Assembly (NCBI GenBank): GCA_049965095.1
Contig: JBMFWR010000003.1
Location: 5,918 to 69,917 of the forward strand
DNA: 64,000 bases
Source: JAKAWW01 sp049965095
GTDB taxonomy: Archaea; Micrarchaeota; Micrarchaeia; Micrarchaeales; Micrarchaeaceae
Direction of reading: 5' to 3'
Each line of letters begins with the position of its first letter. Position 1 is the stretch's first letter. Below are positions 1-8,294 of this stretch, piece by piece. A program made the translations under genes and the position numbers. The notes below the pieces were generated by a model, which was not told the DNA's origin, did no database searches, and saw only the letters and a list, made by a program, of their open reading frames with translations.

Positions 1-366
1 AACATATGCTGAAACCATGTTCTCGGTGCCGATAACATTTGTATCTATGAGAATCTTGTACTTGTACTGGTAGTTGTAATTCGCGCTGCCAAGATGGTAT
101 AAAACATCTACATCTCTGCAAGCATCAATAAGCACATCCATATCGCTTGGGTTCTTGAGGGTGAAATCTCCCACGAAAGGCACGACTCCTGCGGGCAGCT
201 TGCCCCACTCGCCACCATATTCAGGCCCTGAGGTAACCAGCACTCGAACTTCGCTGCCCATTGCCACGAGTTTCCTTGCAAGGCTTATCCCGATAGGACT
301 AGTTGCACCTGTAATGAGAACTTTCTCAGGCACATCGATGTCTTGCAATTTATTTTTTTCTGGCAT
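1..366 (-). CDS. NAD-dependent epimerase/dehydratase, partial
   Basis: This is the N-terminal 122 codons of a short-chain (extended SDR) nucleotide-sugar epimerase or dehydratase; the C-terminus lies beyond the left edge. Near residue 20 the translation shows the Rossmann dinucleotide-binding motif GATSPIGISLARKL (GxxxxxG type). It is followed by a DV-rich strand and 'VDVLYHLGSAN', the family's 'D.V.HLAA' region, then an 'NVIGTENMV' segment typical of the family. Known family members act on UDP- or dTDP-sugars; the substrate cannot be told from this fragment. The start ATG (364-366) lies inside the end of the preceding gene, overlapping it by 17 bases, so the two are probably co-transcribed and translationally coupled. 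Confidence 0.85.
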   Translation of the reverse strand, partial: MPEKNKLQDIDVPEKVLITGATSPIGISLARKLVAMGSEVRVLVTSGPEYGGEWGKLPAGVVPFVGDFTLKNPSDMDVLIDACRDVDVLYHLGSANYNYQYKYKILIDTNVIGTENMVSAYV

Positions 367-1210
367 TTTCTTTACCTTCTTTGCTCTCCCCGTTCAAAAG
401 GGCTGATGCGACCCTTTTCACCTTGCCCTCCGCAATTGTGCTTATTATATATGGAACCCAATCCTTCCCATAAGGCACATAAACGCTCACATTTTGCACC
501 TTTTTGCCAGCCAGATTCACCTTCCTTTCATAGCCTAATGGAAGTTCAAATATTAAATTACTTTTGCATTGGGGCAATGCTGCAAGCTTTTCTACCACCT
601 TGTGGTTTTTTTCTATTATTTTAACAAAAACGCGCTTTGATACCATCCTATTTATGTATTCAGAATAGGTCTTGACGATATTCTTAACATTGGGCTTTTC
701 CACAATGCTCTTTATTGAAGTAAATCTTATCGCTACCTTGTCGCCAGCTCTGAGCATGTCTATCTCTTCCGGCCTTATCTCGACGCCTATGTTGCTGTAA
801 GTGTGCTTCAGCTTTGAGTATATCTTAAATGAAACGCCATCTATATTGCCGTTTTCGAGCCATAAAGTACCATTTCCTTCCTTTATTGAATCCAGTATCT
901 TGCCAAGGTTCCTAAGTGCTTCGTCTGTGCTGATATTGTATCCTACTTGGCCAGGTCTAACCGATATGTCAGCATTGAGATGAAGCCTGTAAAGTTCCCT
1001 TGCAAGCTGTATGTATGCGGTGGTATTATAGCGCGCCTTCAGCTGGTCTGTAGTATGCTCGTTCAGGAATGTTATCGTAGAAAGCATGCCGCTTCCATTG
1101 AGGCTGCGCACCGCATCGAGAGCCGAGCTGGTAGTAAAACCTGCAAGGTGCTTTTTTGCAAGATGAAATGCAAGCTTCTTTATTATATTGTCTTCGGCCA
1201 TTGGAACCAT
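350..1210 (-). CDS. Divergent proline-dehydrogenase-like (PRODH fold) protein
   Basis: The 286 residues follow the order of the FAD-linked proline dehydrogenase barrel. An N-terminal 'AGFTTSSALDAVRSLNGSG' segment is like the family's lead helix. 'LNADISVRPGQVGYNIS' corresponds to the 'vSvKltqlG' strand, and the C-terminal 'VPYGKDWVPYIISTIAEG' matches the 'vPYG..W.pY..rRLaE' ending. The central barrel is degenerate: the 'DmEds' strand reads LENGNIDG and the 'QAYL' strand reads VEIRPEEIDML, so residues expected around flavin and substrate are not obvious. Either it is an active divergent enzyme or a barrel with a lost or changed function. A TATA-like box about 25-30 bases upstream supports a start here; ATG at 1201 is an alternative. 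It overlaps the epimerase gene downstream. Confidence 0.6.
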   Translation of the reverse strand: MVPMAEDNIIKKLAFHLAKKHLAGFTTSSALDAVRSLNGSGMLSTITFLNEHTTDQLKARYNTTAYIQLARELYRLHLNADISVRPGQVGYNISTDEALRNLGKILDSIKEGNGTLWLENGNIDGVSFKIYSKLKHTYSNIGVEIRPEEIDMLRAGDKVAIRFTSIKSIVEKPNVKNIVKTYSEYINRMVSKRVFVKIIEKNHKVVEKLAALPQCKSNLIFELPLGYERKVNLAGKKVQNVSVYVPYGKDWVPYIISTIAEGKVKRVASALLNGESKEGKENARKK

Positions 1211-1290
1211 TTGCAGGCAATAGGATTTACTATTATGCCGTATATAAATGCAAAAGAAGGTATTAATATTTGAGTGAAAACCTATAATAA

Positions 1291-1929
1291 ATGCATTTTC
1301 ATATTGATAACAGTGGTAGCATGCTCAATTATGGCCTTGAAGAGGGGAGAGCGCTTGTGAAAGCGGCAAGAAATGCAATAGAGCTCAATATAATGAATCC
1401 ACACTTTCAAAAGAACATTGTAGAGGATAGCATAAGCCACATAAAAGGCAAGCATGGGGTATTTGTTACCATAGAACATTATCCAACAATGTCTCTGCGC
1501 GGCTGCATTGGCTTCCCACGGGCATCGCAGGAAACGAGCAAGCTGCTTGTTGAAGCTGCGCTCTCCGCAGCATTTGACGATCCAAGATTTATGCCATTGT
1601 CAAAAAACGAGCTAGACCAGGTAATAATAGAGGTAAGCATACTCTCAGACCCTGAAGAGCTTCCAAAAAGTCAGAAGAAGAGGCTAGGTAGCATTGTTGT
1701 CGGGAGAGATGGCCTTATTATAGAATATGGTTTCTACAGTGGCCTTCTGCTGCCAATAGTGCCGGTGGAGCAGGGCTGGACGAAGGAGCAGTTCCTTGAA
1801 GAGGTATGCGAAAAAGCGGGCTTGCCGCGAAGCTATTGGAAAAGGGAGGATGTTAAGCTTTATAAATTTGAGACCCAAATATTTAGAGAAAAGGAGCCGC
1901 GTGGCGAAGTTGAGGAAGTGCTGCTTTAA
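1291..1929 (+). CDS. AMMECR1 domain protein
   Basis: This is a single AMMECR1 domain of 212 residues, the usual length of archaeal members. The hallmark LRGCIG is at about residues 69-74, followed by 'PKSQKKRLGSIVVGRDGLII' and a 'LLPIVPVEQGWTKEQFL' segment typical of the family. The biochemical function of the family is not established; the conserved LRGCIG strand is thought to line a functional cleft. The ATG at 1291 lies about 25 bases from a TATA-like element (tattaatatt, 1260-1269), compatible with leaderless initiation. ATG at 1321, preceded by GTGGT, is a realistic alternative and would begin closer to the family's conserved start. The gene ends two bases before tRNA-Ile. Confidence 0.92.
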   Translation: MHFHIDNSGSMLNYGLEEGRALVKAARNAIELNIMNPHFQKNIVEDSISHIKGKHGVFVTIEHYPTMSLRGCIGFPRASQETSKLLVEAALSAAFDDPRFMPLSKNELDQVIIEVSILSDPEELPKSQKKRLGSIVVGRDGLIIEYGFYSGLLLPIVPVEQGWTKEQFLEEVCEKAGLPRSYWKREDVKLYKFETQIFREKEPRGEVEEVLL

Positions 1930-1930
1930 T

Positions 1931-2040
1931 GGGCTTGTAGCTTAGCCTGGTTGGAGCGCCCGACTGATATGGCTTGCGCATTCAAATTCGTTAAGTGCGC
2001 AGAAATCGGGAGGTCGAGAGTTCAAATCTCTCCAGGCCCA
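1931..2040 (+). tRNA. tRNA-Ile (GAT) with a 35-nt intron
   Basis: Acceptor GGGCTTG pairs with CAGGCCC, discriminator A, no encoded CCA. The anticodon stem CCCGA/TCGGG encloses loop CTGATAA with anticodon GAT once the intron at about 1970-2004 is removed. The intron sits at the canonical 37/38 position. The junction fits a bulge-helix-bulge: CTG/CAG central pairs with TAT and AAA three-base bulges, giving cleavage TA|T and AA|A. The intron holds its own TGCGCA/TGCGCA pairing. Mature length is 75 nt. Confidence 0.93.
1970..2004 (+). other. tRNA-Ile intron
   Basis: Archaeal tRNA intron at position 37/38, bounded by a bulge-helix-bulge-like structure. Removing it restores a seven-base anticodon loop and a perfect five-pair anticodon stem. 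Confidence 0.85.
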
Positions 2041-2185
2041 TTTTCATTTGAATTATACAAACTCTGCAGAGGAACTATACAGAGGCAAACTTTAAAAGAA
2101 GGTAGCAGTTTAATATTAACGCATGATTTTGAACTGCGCTTATGCTTAAAAATTTATACCTGATGCTACCTATATATATGATTAA

Positions 2186-2593
2186 ATGCTCGAACAAGAG
2201 TTGAAATCCTTTTCAATAAGCACCTTGATAAGTAAACTGCACAAAGCAGTACTTTTTATATCAAAGGAAGCTAGCGAAGTCTCTAAGAAAAATAATGAGA
2301 TAAGCTTTTACGACATTAGGGAACTTAGAGACCATATAACAGAAAGGCTCAATTCCAAAGAGGACATAGAGGACAAAGAAAAGCTGCTCAAACTGCTTAA
2401 TCTTTTTGCGACAGACAAGGAGGTAATAGAGTTTATGAAGGACGAGACGGAGGAATGGGCAAAGCTGCTCCAGGCAATAGAGGAAAGTCTCATAAGGAAG
2501 CAGGAGGGCTTAACCAATGAAGAAAAGCTTGAGATAGAAGAGATAGTAAAGCTTACAAGGGACATACGTGGGGTAATGAGAAAAGAAGAATAA
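2186..2593 (+). CDS. Small helical protein, unrecognised
   Basis: This 135-residue protein has no family I recognise. The sequence is almost wholly predicted helix, rich in Glu, Lys and Leu, with heptad-like spacing between about residues 35 and 130, no membrane segment and no Cys. The start ATG is preceded by an A/T-rich stretch with a TATA-like tttatac about 30 bases upstream, compatible with a leaderless transcript. It lies alone between tRNA-Ile and a convergent coiled-coil gene. Codon use and Lys/Glu bias look like those of its neighbours. It could be a structural or partner protein; no function is implied by sequence. Confidence 0.75.
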   Translation: MLEQELKSFSISTLISKLHKAVLFISKEASEVSKKNNEISFYDIRELRDHITERLNSKEDIEDKEKLLKLLNLFATDKEVIEFMKDETEEWAKLLQAIEESLIRKQEGLTNEEKLEIEEIVKLTRDIRGVMRKEE

Positions 2594-2601
2594 TAATCAT
2601 A

Positions 2602-2640
2602 CTGACATCCTCCCAACCTTCAACGAAGTTGAGGGAATTC
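2602..2640. mobile_element. IS200/IS605-like transposon end, orphan
   Basis: The segment starts CTGACATCCTCCC and folds into an imperfect hairpin (CTTC/GAAG tip, CCCAA/TTGaGGG stem) ending in GGGAATTC. This arrangement is known from subterminal hairpins of IS200/IS605 elements. No tnpA or tnpB is present, so it would be a relic, a solo end or a miniature derivative. It also lies between two convergent genes, so a terminator role is possible. Confidence 0.4.
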
Positions 2641-2661
2641 TTTTAAGTATTAAAAAAGGAA

Positions 2662-2679
2662 TGCGGGATTCACCCCGCA
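2662..2679. terminator. Hairpin between convergent genes
   Basis: TGCGGG pairs with CCCGCA around a six-base loop, in the 113-base gap between the 3' ends of two convergent genes. It may act as a bidirectional transcription end, or may belong to the adjacent IS605-like relic. Confidence 0.45.
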
Positions 2680-2706
2680 CCACTTAAGGAAAGATAAAGA
2701 ATTGAT

Positions 2707-4944
2707 TTATGCCATTGGCGGCGGCGGTGGCTGTGTTATATCCTGTGAGATGCTGCTAGTCTGCGTTATCTGGGGGCTGCTAGTGCCGCTGGTTGACGCT
2801 GCTGAAGGTGTGCTTGGCGGGGTTATCTTTTTCTTCTGTTCCTCTTCAAACTTCTTTAGCCTCTCGAGCATGTCAAGGTATGCATCTGGCCAGAATGTGC
2901 CGTCTTTTATGTATAATTCAGCTTCCATTTTGCTTAGTTCTGAATCAGAATAATTCAATTCTGATTGCTTGTGCTTTGCAAAAGAGGTCAGCTCCTCGCG
3001 CCATACTACTTCAAGCTCTTCTATTGTTGCGTTCTCTGAACGCTTCAGAAATGCTTCGGCTTCGCTTTTGTCGAGCACATTCTGGCTCTGGAGCCACATC
3101 TTGTTTATTTCATTCCACACTTTGAAAGCATTCGCCAATGTAGCTGTGCTTTTGTTCTTTTCAAGTTCTTTAAGGCCATTGTCTATGCTGACATTGCTAA
3201 TATTTGCATCACTCTTGAGCTTGTTCCAGTAGGCCTTAGCTTCGTCTATCCACCTTTCATCTACATGCTGGCTTCCATCTATCTTGAATTGGGGCTTTTG
3301 AGTCTCATGCATGATTGTCGCATTGCCTGTAGATGTGCTTGTGCCAGTACCTTTCTCAGCAAGAGATTGCTTTGAGGCTCCAAGAGCATTGCCTACCAAG
3401 CCATTACTTTCAGCTATCTTGACAAGCTTCTCCGCATTCAACCCTTTCACCAATTGAATCGCACTTCCAAGGTTACCTTTGCTTAGGTATAATGTATTGT
3501 TTACTTCTGCAATTATCTCAGCCAAGAAAAGGCCAGAAAGCGCTTTGGTTAATCCTGCTTCCACGCCATTAAGTTTTGCCAATTCTTTTGCATCTTCATT
3601 AACTAAAGCTTTGTATGCCTCATCCCCTGTTTTCCCGTTTACGATTACCTTAGCAGTATCGCGGTGGTAAGGGCTACTCACATCCTTTATGTGCTTTTGG
3701 TATCTTTCAAAATGCTCCAAAGCGGTCTGAAAGTCTAAGGCAAAATCGAATTTCACCTTAGACGAATTTTTGCTAATCGCATCTGCTTCTTTATGATACT
3801 TGTTGAAACTCTCTATGTCGCCATTTTCCAAAAGTTTGGTAAAAGAATCATTGAAAAATGAAAGCGCTTCTTTTGCGGCACTTTCTACGATTTCTTTATT
3901 TAATAAACCCTCGTTTTTACCGCCAAACATTTTGATAAAATTGGATATTTCAGTTTCTGCGCCATTTATGGCTTCAAGCTGTCTATCTATCAATTTTATT
4001 TCATTTTTATATTTGTAATCGATGGATTTTCTCTTTTCCTCAAGTTCTAACGCAATTTGCTGGGTTAACGCCTTTGTCTCTGGCAGATCTTTTAGATTGT
4101 CTTCCAATTTCTTTATTTGTGCTTCTAGATCAGGACGTTTCACATCAAGGTCCTTCAATTCCAACTGCAAATTATTCGCATCTCTATTGAGTTTAGATAT
4201 ATTGCCATTAGTAAGATCGATGGCTTCATTTATAAGGTCCTGAGGGCTTTTGCTGTAAAGGTTACCGTGACTCTCAGCCGTATACTTCTGGGCATTGTAT
4301 TGAAAGTTTATTTCATCATATTTCTTCTTTAAGTCTGAGAAGCTTATAGAAGAGTTGTACTCTTTTATGGATTTTTCCAGATTGATGATGCTTTCAACAG
4401 GCACCTTGCCCTCATTTATGAGCTCCAGATAAGAATAAACTGATAGATTCATACCTTTGGAGCCATTTTTCAAACTGGTAATAGCGCCAGTACTGCTATC
4501 CACCCAATAACTCGACAAAAGGCTATAAATTGATAGGTCTTTTGCATAGCCCATTATTTTAGAATTAATTTCTGCAATTTTTGCTTCCTTTTCCTCTTTT
4601 TCGTCTTGCAGCTTGCTCAACTTCTCTTTTATATCATCAATCTCGGATTTTATGTGTTTCTTTTCTGCTTCTCCTTTCTCCTTGATTTCTTCATTTCTTT
4701 TATCATTCTCTTTTTTCAGCTTTTCGATTTCTTCTTCATACTGAGAATCAATGCCACTCTTCTGTTTTTCCATTTTAGATTTGGCTGCTTTATAAAAATT
4801 TTCTAAATCATGCAGTTTGTCTGCCATTGATTTAAGGTTTTTAAACTCCTCCACTACTTCCTTAATAAATGTCTTCCCTTGCTGGTTCTCCTTAGTAGTA
4901 AAGCTGCCCCATGTAGGATTATAAGTTCCTTGTTTACTCACCAT
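2707..4944 (-). CDS. Long coiled-coil protein with polyproline tail
   Basis: This 745-residue protein has no recognised catalytic domain. Residues roughly 30-140 and 230-350 are Lys/Glu-rich coiled coils ('EEIEKLKKENDKRNEEIKEK'). The middle is mixed helical, and the C-terminus is a low-complexity Thr/Ser/Gln region ending PPPPPMA. There is no signal peptide or membrane segment, so a cytoplasmic structural or scaffold role is the simplest guess. The ATG at 4944 is chosen because GTGAT sits just upstream. A longer frame starting at 5013 would run through the A/T-rich promoter-like stretch. The SMC-like coil pattern lacks Walker motifs, so it is not an SMC ATPase. Confidence 0.75.
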   Translation of the reverse strand: MVSKQGTYNPTWGSFTTKENQQGKTFIKEVVEEFKNLKSMADKLHDLENFYKAAKSKMEKQKSGIDSQYEEEIEKLKKENDKRNEEIKEKGEAEKKHIKSEIDDIKEKLSKLQDEKEEKEAKIAEINSKIMGYAKDLSIYSLLSSYWVDSSTGAITSLKNGSKGMNLSVYSYLELINEGKVPVESIINLEKSIKEYNSSISFSDLKKKYDEINFQYNAQKYTAESHGNLYSKSPQDLINEAIDLTNGNISKLNRDANNLQLELKDLDVKRPDLEAQIKKLEDNLKDLPETKALTQQIALELEEKRKSIDYKYKNEIKLIDRQLEAINGAETEISNFIKMFGGKNEGLLNKEIVESAAKEALSFFNDSFTKLLENGDIESFNKYHKEADAISKNSSKVKFDFALDFQTALEHFERYQKHIKDVSSPYHRDTAKVIVNGKTGDEAYKALVNEDAKELAKLNGVEAGLTKALSGLFLAEIIAEVNNTLYLSKGNLGSAIQLVKGLNAEKLVKIAESNGLVGNALGASKQSLAEKGTGTSTSTGNATIMHETQKPQFKIDGSQHVDERWIDEAKAYWNKLKSDANISNVSIDNGLKELEKNKSTATLANAFKVWNEINKMWLQSQNVLDKSEAEAFLKRSENATIEELEVVWREELTSFAKHKQSELNYSDSELSKMEAELYIKDGTFWPDAYLDMLERLKKFEEEQKKKITPPSTPSAASTSGTSSPQITQTSSISQDITQPPPPPMA

Positions 4945-5168
4945 AATATCACTAATTTCATAATGAATTAGGTAATATTTATAGGTTTTGAAAACAGCAT
5001 TTTCCATTGGCATGTTTTAAAAATATGTCAAATATGTTGTTTTCGCAAATATCCAATCTACACAAAGGAAGTTAATCACAGCTATTCTCTGCACTAATTA
5101 TCGCTTGCAGCTTCCTTGTTGGCTAGCATGCCCAATGCGACTACATATAGAACTGGCACGAATAGCTT

Positions 5169-7133
5169 TCAGCGCAGCCTTATCGAATCCAGGTTCATTG
5201 GCGCCCTTGCTTCAACGTGGAACGATCTGCTTATTGACCTTGCAAGATCCTCGCACTTCTGCTCTTCGCCATGCATTGTAAACACGCTTTTTGGCCTTGG
5301 CCTTAGATTTTCCATAAAGCTCATGAGCTGGCGCCTGTCGCTGTGACCCGAGAAGCCTTCCACTGTCTGTATATTGAGGTTTACTTTTACGGGCTGCAGC
5401 TTGCCCTCCTCATCAGGAAGAGGAACTTCCTTGAGGCCATTCTGGAGACGCCTGCCCAAGGAGTTTGCACTGTTGTAGCCAACAAATATCATCGTGTTCT
5501 TCGGATCCTCGGCAAGCATACGGAAGTAATCAAGGCTAGCGCCGCCGTTTAGCATTCCGCCGCTTGCCAGTATGATTGCTGGGCCACGCTCGTTTATCTC
5601 TGAGCGCTCGCCTTTTATCACTTCGAATATCTCGCTTTCGAACGGCGACCTGTTATTGAGTATCCTGTTCTTCAGGCTTTCCTTAAGGTATTCCGGATAA
5701 GCAGTATGTATCGCGCTTGCTTCAAGTATCATGCCGTCAAGGAATACTGGAACGTCCATCTTGTATTTAGGGTTGCTTGTTATGTAGTTCTCAAGTATGA
5801 GCTGTACATCCTGGCTTCTACCCACTGCGAAAAGCGGTATCAGCACCTTGCCGTTGTTGTCTATTGTCCTTTTGATAACGTCCATGAGCTCTATTTCGGC
5901 GTCGTTCCTGTTCTGGGTTATGTCGTTTGCACCGCCATATGTGCTCTCTATAAACAACGAATCTATTCTAGGATATTTGGTGCTGGCAGGATCAAAAAGC
6001 CTTGTATAACCATATTTCATGTCTCCAGTATGAACTATGTTGTAAAGACCTTCACCGACATGAAGGTGCACTATTGCGCTGCCAAGTATGTGCCCTGCAT
6101 TATGATAGGTAAGCTTTAGCTCGTCCGTTATGTTCGTTACTTCGTCATAATCCCTTGTAACCATATGCGTAAGCATCTTCCTTACGTCTTTTTCATCGTA
6201 AAGAGGGGTGCCTCCGTTTCTTTGTACCAACTTTACATAATCATTGAGTAGCAAGGCTGCCAGATCCCTTGTTGGAGGTGTGCAGTATACAGGCCCTTCG
6301 TAGCCGAACTTGTACAGGTAGGGTATGAAGCCAAGGTGGTCCATGTGTGCATGTGTAAGCACTACGGCATCGAGCTCGTTTATGGAAATGTTTGCATTCT
6401 CAAGGTATGGAAAAGCTTTGTTGACACCTGAATCGCTGTTGGCGTCAAGCCCTTTTATCGATGGCTCTGGGCTCAGGCCACAATCTATTATCACTTTAGA
6501 GTTTGGAGTTTCTAAAAGCAGCGTGCTTCTGCCAACCTCACGAAAGCCACCAAGTGCGGTTGCCTTGAGCCATTCGCTCTTCATTATTACCTTGTTCACA
6601 TTCTTGCCGACGCTTAGCAGAAACTTTTTCCTGAAATCTGCTTCGCTGAAAAGAAGCTGCCTCAAGCCTTTTATGGTCTCGCTGTTCATTGTGGGTGTCC
6701 TCAAAACCTTTGGCGTCCAGTTAGTCTGGACCGCTATAGATTTGAGTACTGAGCCACCTTTTCCTATTACTAGGCCTGGCTTTAGCGCCTCTATGTACAC
6801 TTCTGAGAATTCTGGCACGAATTTTATGCTTGCCACAACAGCCTCTTTCGGTATGAGCGAGTTTATTACTTCAAGGGCCTTTTCGGGCTCCATAAGCGAA
6901 GAGCTGTCGCTCCTTATTATCAGCTTCTTCTTGATTGCAGATGCCGCGTTCCTTATTATGGAATCATTCTCGTAAAGCGGCTTGGGGTTTTTCATATATA
7001 CTACAATATCTGGCCCCTCAAATTCCACCTTTACGAAGTTGACGCTGTCGGGCAACATAGAACGTATCTTTTCAGAAAGCTCTTCGAGCTTTGCCTTGCC
7101 GTTATTATTTGCATCAGTGCTTTTTGTCTCCAA
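5169..7133 (-). CDS. aCPSF1 (FttA) KH-domain beta-CASP ribonuclease
   Basis: This is the archaeal CPSF73-like nuclease that cleaves nascent RNA and drives transcription termination. In order: an N-terminal KH-type region (residues 1 to about 145, with the 'GLVIGKGGSVLK' loop), a metallo-beta-lactamase core with the zinc motif HAHMDHLG near residue 260, a beta-CASP insertion, and a C-terminal 'FTMHGEE' histidine motif near residue 620. Its 654 residues are normal for the family, and all expected metal ligands appear present. The start codon is TTG (7133), with GTGGT just before it and a TATA-like tttaaattt about 25 bases upstream. It lies directly downstream of the proteasome beta gene, an arrangement seen in many archaea. 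Confidence 0.96.
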   Translation of the reverse strand: METKSTDANNNGKAKLEELSEKIRSMLPDSVNFVKVEFEGPDIVVYMKNPKPLYENDSIIRNAASAIKKKLIIRSDSSSLMEPEKALEVINSLIPKEAVVASIKFVPEFSEVYIEALKPGLVIGKGGSVLKSIAVQTNWTPKVLRTPTMNSETIKGLRQLLFSEADFRKKFLLSVGKNVNKVIMKSEWLKATALGGFREVGRSTLLLETPNSKVIIDCGLSPEPSIKGLDANSDSGVNKAFPYLENANISINELDAVVLTHAHMDHLGFIPYLYKFGYEGPVYCTPPTRDLAALLLNDYVKLVQRNGGTPLYDEKDVRKMLTHMVTRDYDEVTNITDELKLTYHNAGHILGSAIVHLHVGEGLYNIVHTGDMKYGYTRLFDPASTKYPRIDSLFIESTYGGANDITQNRNDAEIELMDVIKRTIDNNGKVLIPLFAVGRSQDVQLILENYITSNPKYKMDVPVFLDGMILEASAIHTAYPEYLKESLKNRILNNRSPFESEIFEVIKGERSEINERGPAIILASGGMLNGGASLDYFRMLAEDPKNTMIFVGYNSANSLGRRLQNGLKEVPLPDEEGKLQPVKVNLNIQTVEGFSGHSDRRQLMSFMENLRPRPKSVFTMHGEEQKCEDLARSISRSFHVEARAPMNLDSIRLR

Positions 7134-7184
7134 TGAACCACTGCTTAAAGATCAGCCAAATTTAAAGACAGGAATAAAAAATAA

Positions 7185-7823
7185 TTATTTTGCCGCAAGA
7201 ATCTTCTCAAGATCCTTGCTTGTGTATTCTGTATAGCCTTCCTTTGTTATAGTCGCAATTATCATGTTGTCGCCAGTGGCAGAATCCCTGCGCATTGCTA
7301 TCGCAAGGGCGCGTGCCACCCCTTTTATTGCTTCCTTTGTTGTTATGCCCTTTTTGTACATATCCTCTAGGTAGCCAAGTGCTGTAAGCGAACCAGAGCC
7401 GGTCGCAGTGAATTTCGTATCTTCAGAATACCCACCGAAAAAGTCCATATCGTAAAGCTGTGGAGTATCTCCATCAAGGCCAGCAACTATAAGCTGCACA
7501 AAAAATGGCATCATCTTGTTCTCTTGAAGTATTATTGAAAGTAATGAGGCCGCGGATTTTGGTGACATGGGTCTGCCCTCGTTCATCCTGTAAAGCTCGC
7601 TCTGCGCCTTGAGTATCCTTATTATTTCCTGCGCATCGCCAACAGACCCTGCAATTGTCATGCCAAGATTATCACTTATCTTCCATACCTTCCTTGCCTC
7701 TGATGAAGCGATAAATGTGTCCATTGTAGCACGAGTATCTGCTCCAATAACTATGCCGTCGCTGCATATCATACCTATTGTTGTTGTCCCTTTCATTATC
7801 TTAGAATAATCCATCTTATCCAT
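7185..7823 (-). CDS. psmB: 20S proteasome beta subunit
   Basis: This is the catalytic subunit of the archaeal 20S proteasome. A 12-residue propeptide ends in Gly, followed by the nucleophile Thr13 in GTTTIG. 'DGIVIGADTRAT' supplies the conserved Asp and the following strand. The later 'TGSGSLTALGYLE' and 'RDSATGDNMIIATI' segments match the conserved Ser/Asp of the active site. Length (212) is normal. ATG at 7814 is a possible alternative start, shortening only the propeptide. The gene precedes aCPSF1 by about 50 bases on the same strand. Confidence 0.97.
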   Translation of the reverse strand: MDKMDYSKIMKGTTTIGMICSDGIVIGADTRATMDTFIASSEARKVWKISDNLGMTIAGSVGDAQEIIRILKAQSELYRMNEGRPMSPKSAASLLSIILQENKMMPFFVQLIVAGLDGDTPQLYDMDFFGGYSEDTKFTATGSGSLTALGYLEDMYKKGITTKEAIKGVARALAIAMRRDSATGDNMIIATITKEGYTEYTSKDLEKILAAK

Positions 7824-7945
7824 CTATACACCCTAAATACAAAGCTCAGCACAAGCAAAAGCAAATTCTAGTCGCCACAAAAGAAAGGAATCATATAATA
7901 TTTAACCAATAATTATATAAGGTTTTCTTTTGCACGTGTTGCCTG

Positions 7946-8197
7946 CTAGGCCGTAATTGTCAGGTCAAGCAGGCTGCCATTTCCTACGTACTTACCGCTA
8001 TTATCGCTAAGCTCAGCGTAAGCGAAAGTCCTGTGCAGCTTTGTTATTTTCACCTTGTACTTGTTCCCAATGCGAGTTTTCGCATTTTGGACAAACACTG
8101 TTATTTCGCCAATCCTGCCGATACCTTCACCGTGGGCTCCCTTTGCATCCACCCTCAGTTCATACTCTATTCCTTCCTCTATGCTTTCACCCATCAT
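7946..8197 (-). CDS. TRAM domain protein
   Basis: This is a small single-TRAM protein (83 residues) of the kind common in archaea, where such proteins bind RNA and act as RNA chaperones. The pattern 'EEGIEYELRVDAKGAHGEGIGRIGEITVFVQNAK' (split here by description: start strand, then GEGIGRIG turn, then FVQNAK) and the later 'KVKITKLHRTFAYAEL' match the five-strand TRAM barrel. The start at 8197 is preferred over the upstream ATG at 8215 because a TATA-like tttataaa is about 25 bases upstream of it, which would make the mRNA leaderless; a GGTG motif also precedes it. It stands alone between psmB and a membrane protein gene. Confidence 0.88.
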   Translation of the reverse strand: MMGESIEEGIEYELRVDAKGAHGEGIGRIGEITVFVQNAKTRIGNKYKVKITKLHRTFAYAELSDNSGKYVGNGSLLDLTITA

Positions 8198-8294
8198 CCA
8201 AACACCTCTGGTCATTTATAAAATCTAAAATTAGCTTTTTAAGCTTATTCTACAAAAACCTAAAATTTAGGCATTTGGCTAAATGCACCGAAAA

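Noticed and set aside
2707..4944. SMC/Rad50-type ATPase
   Set aside because: No Walker A, signature or Walker B motif is found; only the coiled-coil composition is similar.
6325..6975. 216-codon + strand frame
   Set aside because: Antisense to aCPSF1, Ser/Leu/Phe-rich shadow, no promoter or Shine-Dalgarno of its own.
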